This document shows positions 50,744 through 60,491 of a stretch of DNA of 64,000 nucleotides, one piece after another. How positions within the stretch are numbered: the first letter of the stretch is position 1; each line of letters begins with the position of its first letter. This DNA comes from Vibrio syngnathi. Its GTDB lineage: Bacteria; Pseudomonadota; Gammaproteobacteria; Enterobacterales; Vibrionaceae. Position numbers and translations under genes: made by a program. Where the stretch lies: NCBI RefSeq assembly GCF_002119525.1, contig NZ_CP017916.1, positions 496,001 through 560,000 on the forward strand, written 5' to 3'. The notes beneath the pieces are model-generated. The model saw only the letters and a program-made list of their open reading frames with translations. It ran no database searches and had not been told where the DNA came from.

Positions 50744-51262
50744 ATGCCTTTATTAGATAGTTTTACTGTTGATCACACGCGCATGAACGCACCTGCAGTT
50801 CGTGTTGCTAAAACAATGCAAACCCCAAAAGGGGATACCATTACGGTATTTGACCTGCGTTTTACTGCGCCAAACAAAGATATCCTATCTGAGAGAGGTA
50901 TTCATACTCTCGAGCACCTATACGCTGGGTTCATGCGTGCTCACCTCAATGGCTCTGCTGTTGAGATCATTGATATTTCGCCTATGGGTTGTCGTACCGG
51001 TTTCTACATGAGCTTGATTGGTACGCCTTCAGAGCAGCAAGTGGCTGACGCTTGGTTAGCAGCGATGCAAGACGTACTGAAAGTTGAGAACCAGAATAAG
51101 ATCCCTGAGTTGAACGAATATCAATGTGGTACCGCAGCAATGCACTCTTTGGATGAAGCGAAAGAGATTGCGAATGCAATCATCGCTGCAGGTGTTTCAG
51201 TAAACAAAAATGATGAACTGGCATTGCCAGAGTCTATGCTTCAAGAGCTTAAAATCGACTAA
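50744..51262 (+). CDS. luxS: S-ribosylhomocysteine lyase (AI-2 synthase)
   Basis: Splits S-ribosylhomocysteine into homocysteine and DPD, the precursor of autoinducer 2. Metal ligands His54 and His58 with Glu57 sit in [12 protein letters not shown]; catalytic Cys83 in GCRTGFYM; third ligand Cys128 in [10 protein letters not shown]. 172 aa is standard. GGAG ribosome site before the ATG; strong terminator after. Confidence 0.98.
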   Translation: MPLLDSFTVDHTRMNAPAVRVAKTMQTPKGDTITVFDLRFTAPNKDILSERGIHTLEHLYAGFMRAHLNGSAVEIIDISPMGCRTGFYMSLIGTPSEQQVADAWLAAMQDVLKVENQNKIPELNEYQCGTAAMHSLDEAKEIANAIIAAGVSVNKNDELALPESMLQELKID

Positions 51263-51334
51263 TCACTTTTCTTCACTTTAAATGCGCTGCACTCTAGATA
51301 CATTTCAATCTAGAGACAGAGCAAGTTAGATACT

Positions 51335-51367
51335 AAAAGGCCCGGTTCAATGAACCGGGCCTTTTTC
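51335..51367 (+). terminator. Rho-independent terminator of luxS
   Basis: AAAAGGCCCGGTTCA / TGAACCGGGCCTTTTT, a long GC-rich stem with T-run. Mirror A-run on the left may serve the convergent gene too. Confidence 0.92.
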
Positions 51368-51465
51368 GACAACGTATTTTAGGACGAGACATATTTTAGG
51401 GCTAGGCAGTTGTCGCATGTGAGCTTGTGATTACTCACTTAGTTACCCCAGTCCAGCAAACCACT

Positions 51466-52737
51466 TTATCCGTTTACGATCTGCGGGAATACACGCACAA
51501 GCTTGATACGGTTCTCTTCGAGTTCAACAATTTCCATTGGATGGCTCGCAACCTGAACACTCAGGTGACTCTCTGGAATATCTTCAAGATGTTCCAGTAT
51601 CAAACCATTAAGCGTTCTTGGGCCATCAGTAGGCAGTGCCCACTGTAAGCCTTTGTTAATGTCTCGGATGTTAGCGCTGCCTTCAATCAAGAAGCTGCCA
51701 TCGCTTTGCGGTGTGATCTCTTCAGATAAACTTGGTGCGATTGAAGTCGTAAATTCGCCCACGATCTCTTCAAGAATATCTTCGAGGGTAACCAAACCGT
51801 TAATATCGCCATACTCATCAACAATCAAACCGATACGCTGTTTGTTGCGTTGGAATTTAAGCAGTTGGGTGTTAAGCGGTGTCGCTTCCGGAATAAAGTA
51901 GATCTCATCCGCTGCACGCAGCAGGGTCTCTTTATTGAATTCGTTCTTTTCGAGCATCAAGCGGTAAGCTTCACGTAGCCTCAGCATACCAACCACTTCA
52001 TCTATCTGATCACGGTACAGCACGATGCGACCATGAGGTGAGTGAGTGAGCTGACGAACGATCGATTTCCAATCATCATTGATGTCGATGCCAGTGATCT
52101 CATTCCTAGGCACCATTATGTCATTCACGGTGACGTGTTCTAAATCGAGAATAGACACCAACATATCTTGGTGACGTTGTGGTATCAGGCTACCCGCTTC
52201 ATTTACTACCGTTCTGAGTTCTTCTGAACTGAGATGATCGGTTGCATCATGGTTGGCTTTAACGCCTAAGATACGAATGAAGCCGTTGGTAATAAAGTTG
52301 ACCAAGATAACTAATGGAGATAGCACCTTCATCAGTATTATCAATAGAATACTGCTGGCGTAAGAAACTCGTTCCGGAAACAGAGAAGCGATGGTTTTTG
52401 GTGTAACCTCAGCAAACACGAGGATCACTAGGGTCAAGGCTCCGGTTGCGATAGCCACACCGATATCCCCGTAGATACGCATACCAAGAATAGTCGCGAT
52501 CGCGGATGCAAGAATATTGACGAGATTGTTGCCGATGAGAATAAGGCCAATCAATCTGTCAGGGCGACTTAGAAGTTTTTCTACGCGTTTGGCACCTTTA
52601 TGACCCGTATTGGCCAAGTGCTTTAAACGGTAGCGGTTCAAGGACATCATGCCCGTTTCGGAACCAGAGAAATAACCAGAAATTACAATGAGACACGCGA
52701 GTAGCGCAAATAAGATACCCGTTGATATGTCGTCCAA
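51466..52737 (-). CDS. CNNM/CorB-type transporter (HlyC/CorC family)
   Basis: Magnesium/cobalt-linked membrane protein. N-terminal DUF21/CNNM domain with about four hydrophobic segments (GILFALLACLIVISGYFSG ...), a CBS pair (about 205-325, including DIMVPRNEI and GLIVDEYGDINGLVTLEDILE) and a C-terminal CorC domain. Same family as E. coli YfjD (CorB), which also precedes ypjD and ffh. 423 aa. 127 bases downstream of the ypjD-like gene on the same strand. Confidence 0.92.
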   Translation of the reverse strand: MDDISTGILFALLACLIVISGYFSGSETGMMSLNRYRLKHLANTGHKGAKRVEKLLSRPDRLIGLILIGNNLVNILASAIATILGMRIYGDIGVAIATGALTLVILVFAEVTPKTIASLFPERVSYASSILLIILMKVLSPLVILVNFITNGFIRILGVKANHDATDHLSSEELRTVVNEAGSLIPQRHQDMLVSILDLEHVTVNDIMVPRNEITGIDINDDWKSIVRQLTHSPHGRIVLYRDQIDEVVGMLRLREAYRLMLEKNEFNKETLLRAADEIYFIPEATPLNTQLLKFQRNKQRIGLIVDEYGDINGLVTLEDILEEIVGEFTTSIAPSLSEEITPQSDGSFLIEGSANIRDINKGLQWALPTDGPRTLNGLILEHLEDIPESHLSVQVASHPMEIVELEENRIKLVRVFPQIVNG

Positions 52738-52864
52738 AACTATTCTTTTCCTTTTTGTGTATCTTGATTAATTTATGACCGAACATGGCCGAGATGTCAA
52801 TTGAATGTATCGTACTCAATATTTTTAAGGCAAGGTGTGTGAGACCTTGCCTTCATCATACAGA

Positions 52865-53668
52865 CTAATTCAGGATTATTTCCTGAACGAAGCGGCTACC
52901 GAAGTAAGCTAATGTGAGCATGGTGGCACCCGCAAGGGCAAACCATGTGACTTTTTGCCCACGCCAGCCTTTCTGATAGTGACCCCAAAGAAGGATGGAA
53001 TAGATAACCCAAGCTATAAAAGACAATACCGCTTTATGTGCTTTACCTTGAGCAAACATATCTTGTACGAAGATAAGTCCAGTTAATAAAGTACCGGTTA
53101 ACAAACCATTACCGATTAAAATGATCTTGAAAAGCTGTCTTTCCACCATCATTAAAGGAGGTAGGTTAGGGTTTATCACTAACGCTTTTTTCTTTTTAAG
53201 TTTGTGATCGAGCCACGCGAGTTGCAGAGCGTATAGCGCACCGATGGTTAGCGTCGCGTATGAGAACAAAGCCAAAGAGATGTGCAGTAGTAGCTTTGGG
53301 TCATTCTCTAGATGTTTGATGAAGGTGCTAGGAAGAAAAGTAGCAGCCATTAGATTTAGAGCAGCGAAGCTATAGACAACAGGCAAAATGAACCACAAAC
53401 GGGTTTTGAGCATAGCACCGCTCATGACCACAGATATGATTAAACTGATTAATGAAGCAACGTTTAAGATACTGAGGTTTTGACCACTGGCATTAAATAT
53501 TAAATCGCCCAGCAACCAAGCATGGAAAACTAAAGCAAGTAATGCGCTGATAAACACCGTTTTGACACGGATTCCTGTTTGGTGCACGAGACCTGGAATG
53601 ATCGTGGAAATCGCCATTGTATAAAGAAAGGCTGCTGCGATCGCAATAAGACTGTCCATGGTGTCCAT
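52865..53668 (-). CDS. YpjD-like cytochrome c assembly-family membrane protein
   Basis: 267 residues with about eight membrane helices, of the CcmC/CcsA (HemX-like) family, and the conserved stretch LLLHISLALFSYATLTIGALYAL. E. coli YpjD (CorE) has the same size and the same divergent position next to ffh. No WWD heme-handling motif is obvious, so a role in cytochrome c maturation is not supported; a link with metal ion homeostasis comes only from E. coli genetics. Confidence 0.85.
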   Translation of the reverse strand: MDTMDSLIAIAAAFLYTMAISTIIPGLVHQTGIRVKTVFISALLALVFHAWLLGDLIFNASGQNLSILNVASLISLIISVVMSGAMLKTRLWFILPVVYSFAALNLMAATFLPSTFIKHLENDPKLLLHISLALFSYATLTIGALYALQLAWLDHKLKKKKALVINPNLPPLMMVERQLFKIILIGNGLLTGTLLTGLIFVQDMFAQGKAHKAVLSFIAWVIYSILLWGHYQKGWRGQKVTWFALAGATMLTLAYFGSRFVQEIILN

Positions 53669-53859
53669 TTAAATGATTACTAATTGACGAATTATACCTC
53701 GCATCGCTCTTTGGGGCTACGGTGAACCTCACTCAATTCCAAGTGAATAATGTCTCACATCACATGCGTGGATGATTAACGCTCTACAACGGGTATGACT
53801 CTAATCCGTGCTAATGTATACTCACAGTAATAGTCGCAGTTTTGAGCGAAGAGAAAACT

Positions 53860-55254
53860 ATGTTTGATAATTTAACGGATCGTCTATCCAAAACGCTGAA
53901 GAACATCAGCGGTAAAGGTCGTCTGACCGAAGACAATATTAAAGAGACACTGCGTGAAGTACGTATGGCGCTACTTGAAGCCGACGTTGCATTGCCCGTT
54001 GTCCGCGATTTTGTTAAGCGCGTAAAAGAAGGCGCTGTGGGTGTCGAGGTTTCTAAATCTCTAACACCGGGTCAAGAATTCATTAAGATCGTCCAAGCTG
54101 AACTTGAAGCTGTGATGGGGGAGTCTAACGAGGCTCTTGACCTAGCAGCACAACCGCCAGCTGTTATCTTAATGGCGGGTCTACAAGGTGCGGGTAAAAC
54201 CACATCGGTAGGTAAGCTATCTAAGCTCCTGACTGAGCGTGATAAGAAGAAAGTTTTGGTTGTGTCTGCCGACGTTTACCGTCCAGCCGCGATCAAACAG
54301 CTTGAAACCTTAGCAAGCGATGTTGGCGTCGACTTCTTCCCATCTTCAGCTGACCAAAAGCCTCTTGATATTGCAAACGCTGCAATCGACCACGCGAAGA
54401 AGAAATTCTACGACGTGCTAATTGTCGATACTGCCGGTCGTTTGGCTATCGATGAAGAGATGATGGGCGAGATCAAAGAGCTTCATACTGCCATTAAACC
54501 AGTAGAGACACTGTTCGTTGTTGATGCAATGACAGGTCAAGATGCTGCTAATACTGCAAAAGCCTTTGGTGATACGCTACCACTAACCGGTGTTATCTTA
54601 ACGAAAGTTGATGGTGATGCGCGTGGTGGTGCTGCGCTGTCTGTTCGTCATATCACAGGTAAGCCGATTAAATTCTTAGGTGTTGGTGAAAAGACTGACG
54701 CACTAGAACCATTCCATCCAGATCGTGTTGCTTCTCGTATCCTAGGTATGGGCGACGTACTGTCTCTTATTGAAGACCTACAGAAAAACGTTGATACCGA
54801 GAAAGCAGAGAAGCTGGCTAAGAAGTTCAAAGAGAAGAAAGGCTTTGACCTTGAAGACTTCCGTGAGCAGCTTGGTCAGATGAAAAACATGGGCGGCATG
54901 ATGGGCATGATGGATAAGCTTCCAGGCATGTCTCAGCTACCAGACAACGTTAAAGATAAAGTTGATGACAAGATGTTCAAGCAAATGGAAGCGATCATCA
55001 ACTCTATGACAATGAAAGAACGTCAGCGTCCAGACCTAATCAAAGGCTCACGCAAAAAGCGTATTGCTGCAGGTTCTGGTACGCAGGTACAAGATGTAAA
55101 CCGTATGCTTAAACAGTTCACTCAAATGCAGAAGATGATGAAGAAAATGCAGAAAGGTGGAATGAAAGGCATGATGCGCAACATGCAAGGCATGATGGGC
55201 GGCGGTGGAGGTATGGGCGGAATGGGTGGTGGTTTTAACCCGTTTGGTCGATAA
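53860..55254 (+). CDS. ffh: Signal recognition particle protein Ffh
   Basis: Binds 4.5S RNA and signal sequences to target nascent membrane proteins. N domain, then GTPase G domain with LQGAGKTTSVGKLSKLL, VSADVYRPAA, DTAGR and TKVDGDARGG; methionine-rich M domain (about 300-464) ending in MMRNMQGMMGGGGG. ATG 53860 follows GAAGAG; the TTG at 53842 would add six residues. Divergent from ypjD as in E. coli. Confidence 0.97.
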   Translation: MFDNLTDRLSKTLKNISGKGRLTEDNIKETLREVRMALLEADVALPVVRDFVKRVKEGAVGVEVSKSLTPGQEFIKIVQAELEAVMGESNEALDLAAQPPAVILMAGLQGAGKTTSVGKLSKLLTERDKKKVLVVSADVYRPAAIKQLETLASDVGVDFFPSSADQKPLDIANAAIDHAKKKFYDVLIVDTAGRLAIDEEMMGEIKELHTAIKPVETLFVVDAMTGQDAANTAKAFGDTLPLTGVILTKVDGDARGGAALSVRHITGKPIKFLGVGEKTDALEPFHPDRVASRILGMGDVLSLIEDLQKNVDTEKAEKLAKKFKEKKGFDLEDFREQLGQMKNMGGMMGMMDKLPGMSQLPDNVKDKVDDKMFKQMEAIINSMTMKERQRPDLIKGSRKKRIAAGSGTQVQDVNRMLKQFTQMQKMMKKMQKGGMKGMMRNMQGMMGGGGGMGGMGGGFNPFGR

Positions 55255-55344
55255 TCTACAAATGTAAGCTTTAGCTACGTTACTTTTCATAGTGTTAGCC
55301 GTGTCACAGAAAGTGTCCGGTGGCTATGTTGGTGAAAAAATAGC

Positions 55345-55433
55345 TAAAGCCCTTGCATTGCACCGGAATAAGAGTAAAATTCCGGGGCTTTAATTTGGCA
55401 CGAGACCCCAAGCTATTTACTTATACTTGGGGT
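55345..55433 (+). other. Two hairpins in the rpsP leader
   Basis: First: CCGGAAT (55363-55369) with ATTCCGG (55379-55385), extended outside by AAAGCC and GGCTTT. Second: ACCCCAAG (55405-55412) with CTTGGGGT (55426-55433), ending 33 bases before the rpsP ATG. They may end ffh transcripts or regulate the ribosomal operon; the second is followed by AT-rich sequence but no clean T-run. Confidence 0.5.
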
Positions 55434-55466
55434 TAATTATTTTATTAAGAAAGCAAAGAGGACGAC

Positions 55467-55715
55467 ATGGTAACCATTCGTTTGGCACGTCACGGTGCAA
55501 AGAAGCGCCCATTTTATCAAATCGTAGTTGCGGATAGCCGTAACTCTGTAACTGGCCGTTTCATCGAGAAAGTAGGTTTCTTTAACCCTACTGCTCAAGG
55601 TCAAGAAGAAGGTCTACGTCTAGACCTAGATCGTGTTAACCACTGGGTTGGTCAAGGCGCATCTCTATCTGACCGCGTAGCTAAGCTAGTTAAAGACGCT
55701 CAAAAAGCGGCTTAA
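55467..55715 (+). CDS. rpsP: 30S ribosomal protein S16
   Basis: Small-subunit assembly protein; 82 aa starting [25 protein letters not shown], the family signature. First of rpsP-rimM-trmD-rplS. GAGG precedes the ATG. Confidence 0.98.
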   Translation: MVTIRLARHGAKKRPFYQIVVADSRNSVTGRFIEKVGFFNPTAQGQEEGLRLDLDRVNHWVGQGASLSDRVAKLVKDAQKAA

Positions 55716-55741
55716 TTCTTTTTTAAAAAGAGAAATAGCTT

Positions 55742-56296
55742 ATGTCGATGAAGGGTAAAGAAACGATGAGCGAGCAAAACGAAAGAATTGTTATGGGTAA
55801 ACTTGGGTCTACCTATGGTATTCGTGGCTGGCTTAAAGTGTTCTCCTACACAGACAATGCTGAAAGCATATTTGATTACAGTCCTTGGTATTTAAAGCTA
55901 AAGGGCGAGTGGGTTGAGTATAAAGTTGAAAGCTGGAAACGTCATGGTCAAGGCTATGTATGTAAGCTAGCGGGATTAGATGTACGTGAAGACGCGCAAC
56001 TGATGACCAACTTTGAAATTGCTATTGACCCTGCTTCATTACCTGAATTGTCAGAAGATGAATTCTACTGGCGCGAATTGTTCGGTATGCAAGTTTTTAC
56101 CACTAAAGGTTACAACCTTGGTGAGGTCACTGACCTATTAGAAACTGGCTCGAATGATGTTCTAGTAATCAAAGCAAATCTTAAAGATGCTTTTGGCCAA
56201 AAGGAACGGTTAATCCCGTACCTTGAAGAGCAAGTGATCAAGAAAGTTGATCGCGAAGCTCGCCGGATCGAAGTTGACTGGGATCCTGGATTCTAA
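55742..56296 (+). CDS. rimM: Ribosome maturation factor RimM
   Basis: Helps assemble the head of the 30S subunit by binding S19. N-terminal beta-barrel begins near [16 protein letters not shown] and holds [14 protein letters not shown]-terminal PRC barrel contains [28 protein letters not shown] and ends WDPGF. Start uncertain: ATG at 55742, 55748 or 55766; homologues vary here. 27 bases before trmD. Confidence 0.96.
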   Translation: MSMKGKETMSEQNERIVMGKLGSTYGIRGWLKVFSYTDNAESIFDYSPWYLKLKGEWVEYKVESWKRHGQGYVCKLAGLDVREDAQLMTNFEIAIDPASLPELSEDEFYWRELFGMQVFTTKGYNLGEVTDLLETGSNDVLVIKANLKDAFGQKERLIPYLEEQVIKKVDREARRIEVDWDPGF

Positions 56297-56322
56297 CTCC
56301 AAATTACAGAGCGAGAGAACAC

Positions 56323-57063
56323 ATGTGGGTTGGCATTATTAGCCTTTTTCCTGAAATGTTCCGTTCTGTTACTGATTTTGGAGTAACAGGTCAAGCGGTT
56401 AAAAAAGGTCTTTTATCTATTGAGACATGGAATCCTCGTGATTTCACTCATGATAAACATCGCACTGTTGATGACAGACCTTACGGTGGTGGTCCTGGCA
56501 TGTTAATGATGGTTCAGCCTTTGCGCGACGCTATCCAAACAGCCAAACAGGCAGCACCGGGAAAGGCGAAAGTTATCTACCTTTCACCTCAAGGTCGTAA
56601 ACTCGACCAGAAAGGTGTAGAAGAGCTGGCAACAAACGAGAACTTGCTTCTTATTTGTGGTCGCTATGAAGGGGTAGATGAGCGCATCATTCAATCTGAA
56701 GTCGACGAAGAATGGTCGATTGGAGATTTTGTGATGACGGGTGGCGAGTTGCCAGCCATGACGTTGATTGATTCAGTCTCTCGGTTTGTTCCGGGTGTAC
56801 TTGGAGATTTCGCATCAGCAGAAGAAGATTCTTTTGCAAATGGCTTGCTAGATTGTCCCCATTATACGCGCCCTGAGGTACTAGACGACAAAGATGTGCC
56901 ATCGGTACTCAAGTCTGGAAACCATAAGGACATTCGTCGCTGGCGATTAAAACAATCGTTGGGCCGAACTTGGCTAAGAAGACCAGAACTCCTGGAAAAC
57001 CTAGCTCTGACTGACGAACAGGAACAATTACTGGCTGAATTCATTAAAGAGCAACGCTCTTAA
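56323..57063 (+). CDS. trmD: tRNA (guanine-N1-)-methyltransferase TrmD
   Basis: Makes m1G37 in tRNAs with GG at 36-37, needed to prevent frameshifts. Knotted SPOUT fold: [16 protein letters not shown] at the N-terminus, [13 protein letters not shown] near 49-61, [11 protein letters not shown] near 112-122 and [16 protein letters not shown] for SAM binding. 246 aa. Within the S16-L19 operon. Confidence 0.98.
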   Translation: MWVGIISLFPEMFRSVTDFGVTGQAVKKGLLSIETWNPRDFTHDKHRTVDDRPYGGGPGMLMMVQPLRDAIQTAKQAAPGKAKVIYLSPQGRKLDQKGVEELATNENLLLICGRYEGVDERIIQSEVDEEWSIGDFVMTGGELPAMTLIDSVSRFVPGVLGDFASAEEDSFANGLLDCPHYTRPEVLDDKDVPSVLKSGNHKDIRRWRLKQSLGRTWLRRPELLENLALTDEQEQLLAEFIKEQRS

Positions 57064-57122
57064 CGAAAAGCAAGCAGTAACCTATTAAATTTAGTATCAG
57101 TTTATTCTAGGAATTTATACAA

Positions 57123-57476
57123 ATGAGCAACATCATCAAGGCTCTTGAAGAAGAGCAACTAAAATCAGACCTTCCTAAATTCGCACCAGGTGACACTGTT
57201 GTAGTTAAGGTTAAGGTAAAAGAAGGTGACCGTGAGCGTCTACAGGCTTTCGAAGGCGTTGTAATCGCTATTCGTAACCGTGGTCTACACTCTGCATTCA
57301 CAGTTCGTAAGATCTCGAACGGTGAAGGCGTAGAGCGTGCGTTCCAAACTCACTCTCCAATGGTTGATAGCATCGAAGTTAAACGCCGTGGTGCAGTACG
57401 TCGTGCCAAGTTGTACTACCTACGTGAGCGTTCTGGTAAGTCAGCTCGTATTAAAGAGAAGCTTACTAAGAAGTAA
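57123..57476 (+). CDS. rplS: 50S ribosomal protein L19
   Basis: Large-subunit protein at the 30S-50S interface; 117 aa with [20 protein letters not shown] and [20 protein letters not shown]. Last gene of the operon, followed by a strong terminator. Confidence 0.98.
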
Positions 57477-57497
57477 TTCTTTTTGCATTCTATCGAT

Positions 57498-57527
57498 AAA
57501 AGCGGAGCCATTTGGCTCCGCTTTTTT
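57498..57527 (+). terminator. Rho-independent terminator of rplS
   Basis: AAAGCGGAGCC / GGCTCCGCTTT with ATTT loop and T-run. Confidence 0.92.
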
Positions 57528-57540
57528 GTGTCTGCTATTT

Positions 57541-57806
57541 AGAGTCTCACAGGTAAGAGATCCCCAACTCGCTCGTTCCTCACTCTTGAGGATAACGAAC
57601 TAAACCGAAAATCCAATTAAATCGTCATTTCCTAGATTGACGAGGGAAAGAGTAGGGAATCTCTCAAATTACGTATTATTTATCGAGTTCTGAATTGTAG
57701 GATCCCCAACTCGTTCGTTCCTCGCTCTTGAGGATGACGAACTAAACTGAAAACCAAATTAAATTGTCATTCCCTAGACTGACGAAGGAAGGAGTAGGGA
57801 ATCTCT
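57541..57806. repeat. Dispersed inverted repeat, tandem of right half, full copy, left half
   Basis: 57541-57597 is a right arm (AGATCCCCAACTCGCTCG ... GAGGATAACG), 57624-57739 a full copy, 57766-57806 a left arm (GTCATTCCCTAGACTGACGA ... GGGAATCTC). The spacers between them (AACTAAAC..GAAAA..CAATTAAAT) are also alike, so a unit of about 142 bases was tandemly duplicated. Confidence 0.8.
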
Positions 57807-57855
57807 AGTAGCACCGTGTTATAGGCAATAAAAAAGGATTGCCGTACTTCAAATT

Positions 57856-57890
57856 CTATTCGCTATTCGCTATTCGCTATTCGCTATTCG
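57856..57890. repeat. 7-bp microsatellite, five perfect units
   Basis: CTATTCG repeated five times on the plus strand, ending one base before the yacG stop codon (57892-57894). Confidence 0.95.
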
Positions 57891-57891
57891 C

Positions 57892-58089
57892 CTAGTGTGG
57901 GTCTTCAGACCAACCATCGCTATCCGACATGTCTGGTGCGCCAGCGATACTGTTCTCTTCGTCAGCCCATTCACCGAAATCAATCATCTGACATTGCTTG
58001 CTGCAAAACGGGCGATGTGGGCTTTGTTCACCCCATTCAACGTCAGTGTTACATTGAGGGCATTTAACGATGGTGATTTTCTTCGACAT
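57892..58089 (-). CDS. yacG: DNA gyrase inhibitor YacG (zinc protein)
   Basis: 65 residues with four zinc cysteines: CPQC near the N-terminus and CSKQC near 30, followed by [16 protein letters not shown]. coli YacG binds GyrB and lowers gyrase activity. It is last in the leftward pil-coaE-zapD unit; its stop abuts a 7-bp microsatellite. Confidence 0.93.
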   Translation of the reverse strand: MSKKITIVKCPQCNTDVEWGEQSPHRPFCSKQCQMIDFGEWADEENSIAGAPDMSDSDGWSEDPH

Positions 58090-58169
58090 AGTGATTCTTA
58101 ATTAGAGGGGATTGTAAGAAATAGTTTAGGCTCGGATAAGAACCCAAGCCAAACAATAAAGGGAATGAA

Positions 58170-58910
58170 TTAGCTGCAGATAGCCAACTCAAATTCAATA
58201 TCTTGAGTACAAGCTTGCCCTGTTTCAAAGCTCATAAATTTAATAGCGAAACGGTTTTTATGACCTGAAATCATCGGATAGGCCCCGTATTGCATTGGGA
58301 TTGAAAGGCGAAGGATATTCGCTTCATCAGCATCGCTCTGGAAGAAACCAGTACGAGCGATCTGATCCTTAAAGTGGCCAGTCTCTCTGGTGAGCTTCAA
58401 CCATAGTGTTAGCGCTTCATACAGAGGCTGTAGGCTATCCATCCATGTCTTAGCATCTCTTATTCTCTTATCCAGAGGAAGATGTAACCAATAATGCAGA
58501 GCCGGTAAATCAAAGCAACATGAGCCACCTGGTAAGTTAAAGCGTTGACGAATGGCACTTAGGAAGCGATCTTCCTTTAGTGATTGGCCAAAACGCTCTG
58601 CCTGCATCAGTTCTCGATAGATGTTACCGATGTCATTGAGCAATGATGTCAGCATCTCTTGATCGACACCTTCAACATCTAACCAACTTTTATAGGTTAC
58701 ACGCTGTTTCTCAATATCTTTTGCTAGTTCGCTCTTGAGTTGGATCTGTTCGAATATTTCAATCAGATCAAAGATGGAGCGGAAAAAGAGTTGATACTGT
58801 TGAGCATCGGAAAATGCAGAAGACAAGTGTAACTGCCTCAAGAGTGATTCAACTCTTAAGTAGATGCGTGTTTTCTCATTTAGAGGATGTTCAAATTTGT
58901 GGGTGATCAT
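58170..58910 (-). CDS. zapD: Cell division protein ZapD
   Basis: Cross-links FtsZ filaments at midcell. 246 residues starting [19 protein letters not shown], then an all-helical part and a C-terminal beta domain ([22 protein letters not shown]); length equals E. coli ZapD (YacF). ATG 58910 matches the family start; 58925 would add five residues. Follows coaE by 26 bases. Confidence 0.95.
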   Translation of the reverse strand: MITHKFEHPLNEKTRIYLRVESLLRQLHLSSAFSDAQQYQLFFRSIFDLIEIFEQIQLKSELAKDIEKQRVTYKSWLDVEGVDQEMLTSLLNDIGNIYRELMQAERFGQSLKEDRFLSAIRQRFNLPGGSCCFDLPALHYWLHLPLDKRIRDAKTWMDSLQPLYEALTLWLKLTRETGHFKDQIARTGFFQSDADEANILRLSIPMQYGAYPMISGHKNRFAIKFMSFETGQACTQDIEFELAICS

Positions 58911-58936
58911 CGAGCAAACCTTCATTCAACATTGTT

Positions 58937-59551
58937 CTATTCTGACCCATCTACAGTACTGATTGCCAGATACTTTTGATGTAAATCTGTGATTTGAGGC
59001 AAAAGTTCTTGGTTTTTAGTATGGTTTTTAATCACGTCATCTGCAACTGCTAAGCGCTGTTCTCTTGATGCCTGTGATTTTAAAATTGATTCAACTTGTT
59101 CCCTAGAAACATTATCGCGACTCATCGTACGTTCTATTTGCACTTCTACCGGCACATCAACGATTAATACGCGATCGGCCATGCCTTGCATTTGGTTTTC
59201 AACCAATAGCGGTGCAACTAATAAACCATACGGAGATGTGATTTTAGACAGGTCACTGTCAATTTTGTCGCGAATCATTGGGTGAAGAAGATCATTGAGC
59301 CACTGCTTCTCTTTAGGATCTGAGAAGATCAGCTCACGCAGTCTACTTCGGTTAAGTGTTCCATCTTCAAGCAAGATAGACTCACCAAAGTGTTCTGTAA
59401 TCTGTTTTAAGCCGTCACTGCCCAGCGCCACCACTTCACGTGCCACGATATCAGCATCGACAATATCAATATTGAAATGCTCATTGAACAGGTTAGCTAC
59501 TGTGGTTTTACCACTGGCGATCCCACCGCTTAATCCAATAATGATTGCCAT
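58937..59551 (-). CDS. coaE: Dephospho-CoA kinase
   Basis: Last step of coenzyme A synthesis. P-loop GLSGGIASGKTT at 6-17, then DADIVAREVV and LVENQMQGMADRVLIVDV. The ATG at 59551 gives 204 aa and lies two bases after the pilD stop, so translation is probably coupled. Confidence 0.96.
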   Translation of the reverse strand: MAIIIGLSGGIASGKTTVANLFNEHFNIDIVDADIVAREVVALGSDGLKQITEHFGESILLEDGTLNRSRLRELIFSDPKEKQWLNDLLHPMIRDKIDSDLSKITSPYGLLVAPLLVENQMQGMADRVLIVDVPVEVQIERTMSRDNVSREQVESILKSQASREQRLAVADDVIKNHTKNQELLPQITDLHQKYLAISTVDGSE

Positions 59552-59553
59552 GA

Positions 59554-60423
59554 TTAAATCCCTAGTACAGAAGTGAAATACCAACCCATGATGTCATTGC
59601 CCCACATCAAACTTACCCAACCCGCAATCGCCAGGTATGGGCCAAATGGGAAGGCTTTATCTATGCCTTGCTGTTTCAAGCGAAGTTGAATCAAGCCGAA
59701 AACCAAACCGACCAGCGACGACAAAAGAATGATCATTGGTAGGTGTTGCCAGCCAAGCCATGCACCTAATGCGGCAAGGAGTTTGAAGTCTCCATATCCC
59801 ATGCCTTCTTTGCCTGTTAGTAGCTTGAACAACCAATAAACAGACCACAAAGCTAGATAGCCAGCCATTGCGCCAACTACGGAATCTTGAAGCGATACAG
59901 GACTGATGTTAAACAGTGCCAAAGCGATACCAGACCAAACCAAAGGTAAGGTGATTTGATCAGGTAACAGCATGGTATCTAGGTCGATAAAGGTTGCGGC
60001 AATCAATGCAAAGGTGAAAAAAATCAAAGCAATGGCGTAGTAACTGAAACCAAAGTGGCTAGCCACGACGGTGCATAGTATTGCAGTCAGCAGTTCGACC
60101 AATGGATAGCGAGCACTGATTGGGTTAGCACAGCTATGACACTTACCTTTCAAGAACAACCAGCTTAATACTGGAACATTGTCGACGATTCTTAACTGGG
60201 TTTTACATTTCGGGCAAGCCGAACGAGGGATACTGAGATTGAACTTCCCCTCTGGCGCTGGGATTTTATATTGAGAGAAATACTCCGAGCACTCTTGTTG
60301 CCACTCTCGTTCCATCATAATCGGTAAACGGTGTATGACTACGTTGAGGAAACTGCCAATAAGAAGGCTAAAAATGAAAGCTAATACGGGGAATAGCCAA
60401 GGATAGTAGTGAAATACTTCCAT
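59554..60423 (-). CDS. pilD: Type IV prepilin peptidase and N-methyltransferase PilD
   Basis: Inner-membrane enzyme that cleaves and N-methylates type IV pilins and type II secretion pseudopilins. Cytoplasmic zinc loop with CPKC and CHSC pairs (about 67-100); aspartic protease residues in [12 protein letters not shown] and GYGDFK; about seven membrane helices. AAAGGA precedes ATG 60423 (289 aa). Confidence 0.97.
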   Translation of the reverse strand: MEVFHYYPWLFPVLAFIFSLLIGSFLNVVIHRLPIMMEREWQQECSEYFSQYKIPAPEGKFNLSIPRSACPKCKTQLRIVDNVPVLSWLFLKGKCHSCANPISARYPLVELLTAILCTVVASHFGFSYYAIALIFFTFALIAATFIDLDTMLLPDQITLPLVWSGIALALFNISPVSLQDSVVGAMAGYLALWSVYWLFKLLTGKEGMGYGDFKLLAALGAWLGWQHLPMIILLSSLVGLVFGLIQLRLKQQGIDKAFPFGPYLAIAGWVSLMWGNDIMGWYFTSVLGI

Positions 60424-60491
60424 AGTGTCCTTTACCACTTAATCAATACAAGCAGTGGTTCTCTGCTTGAGGGGTGCTTGGTTGCTTTTAG

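Larger units (their letters stand above)
57477..57891. other. Intergenic region rplS-yacG: terminator, repeat tandem, microsatellite
   Basis: 415 bases without a gene. In order: rplS terminator, a tandem of dispersed-repeat pieces (57541-57806), and five copies of a 7-base unit ending at the yacG stop. Confidence 0.8.
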
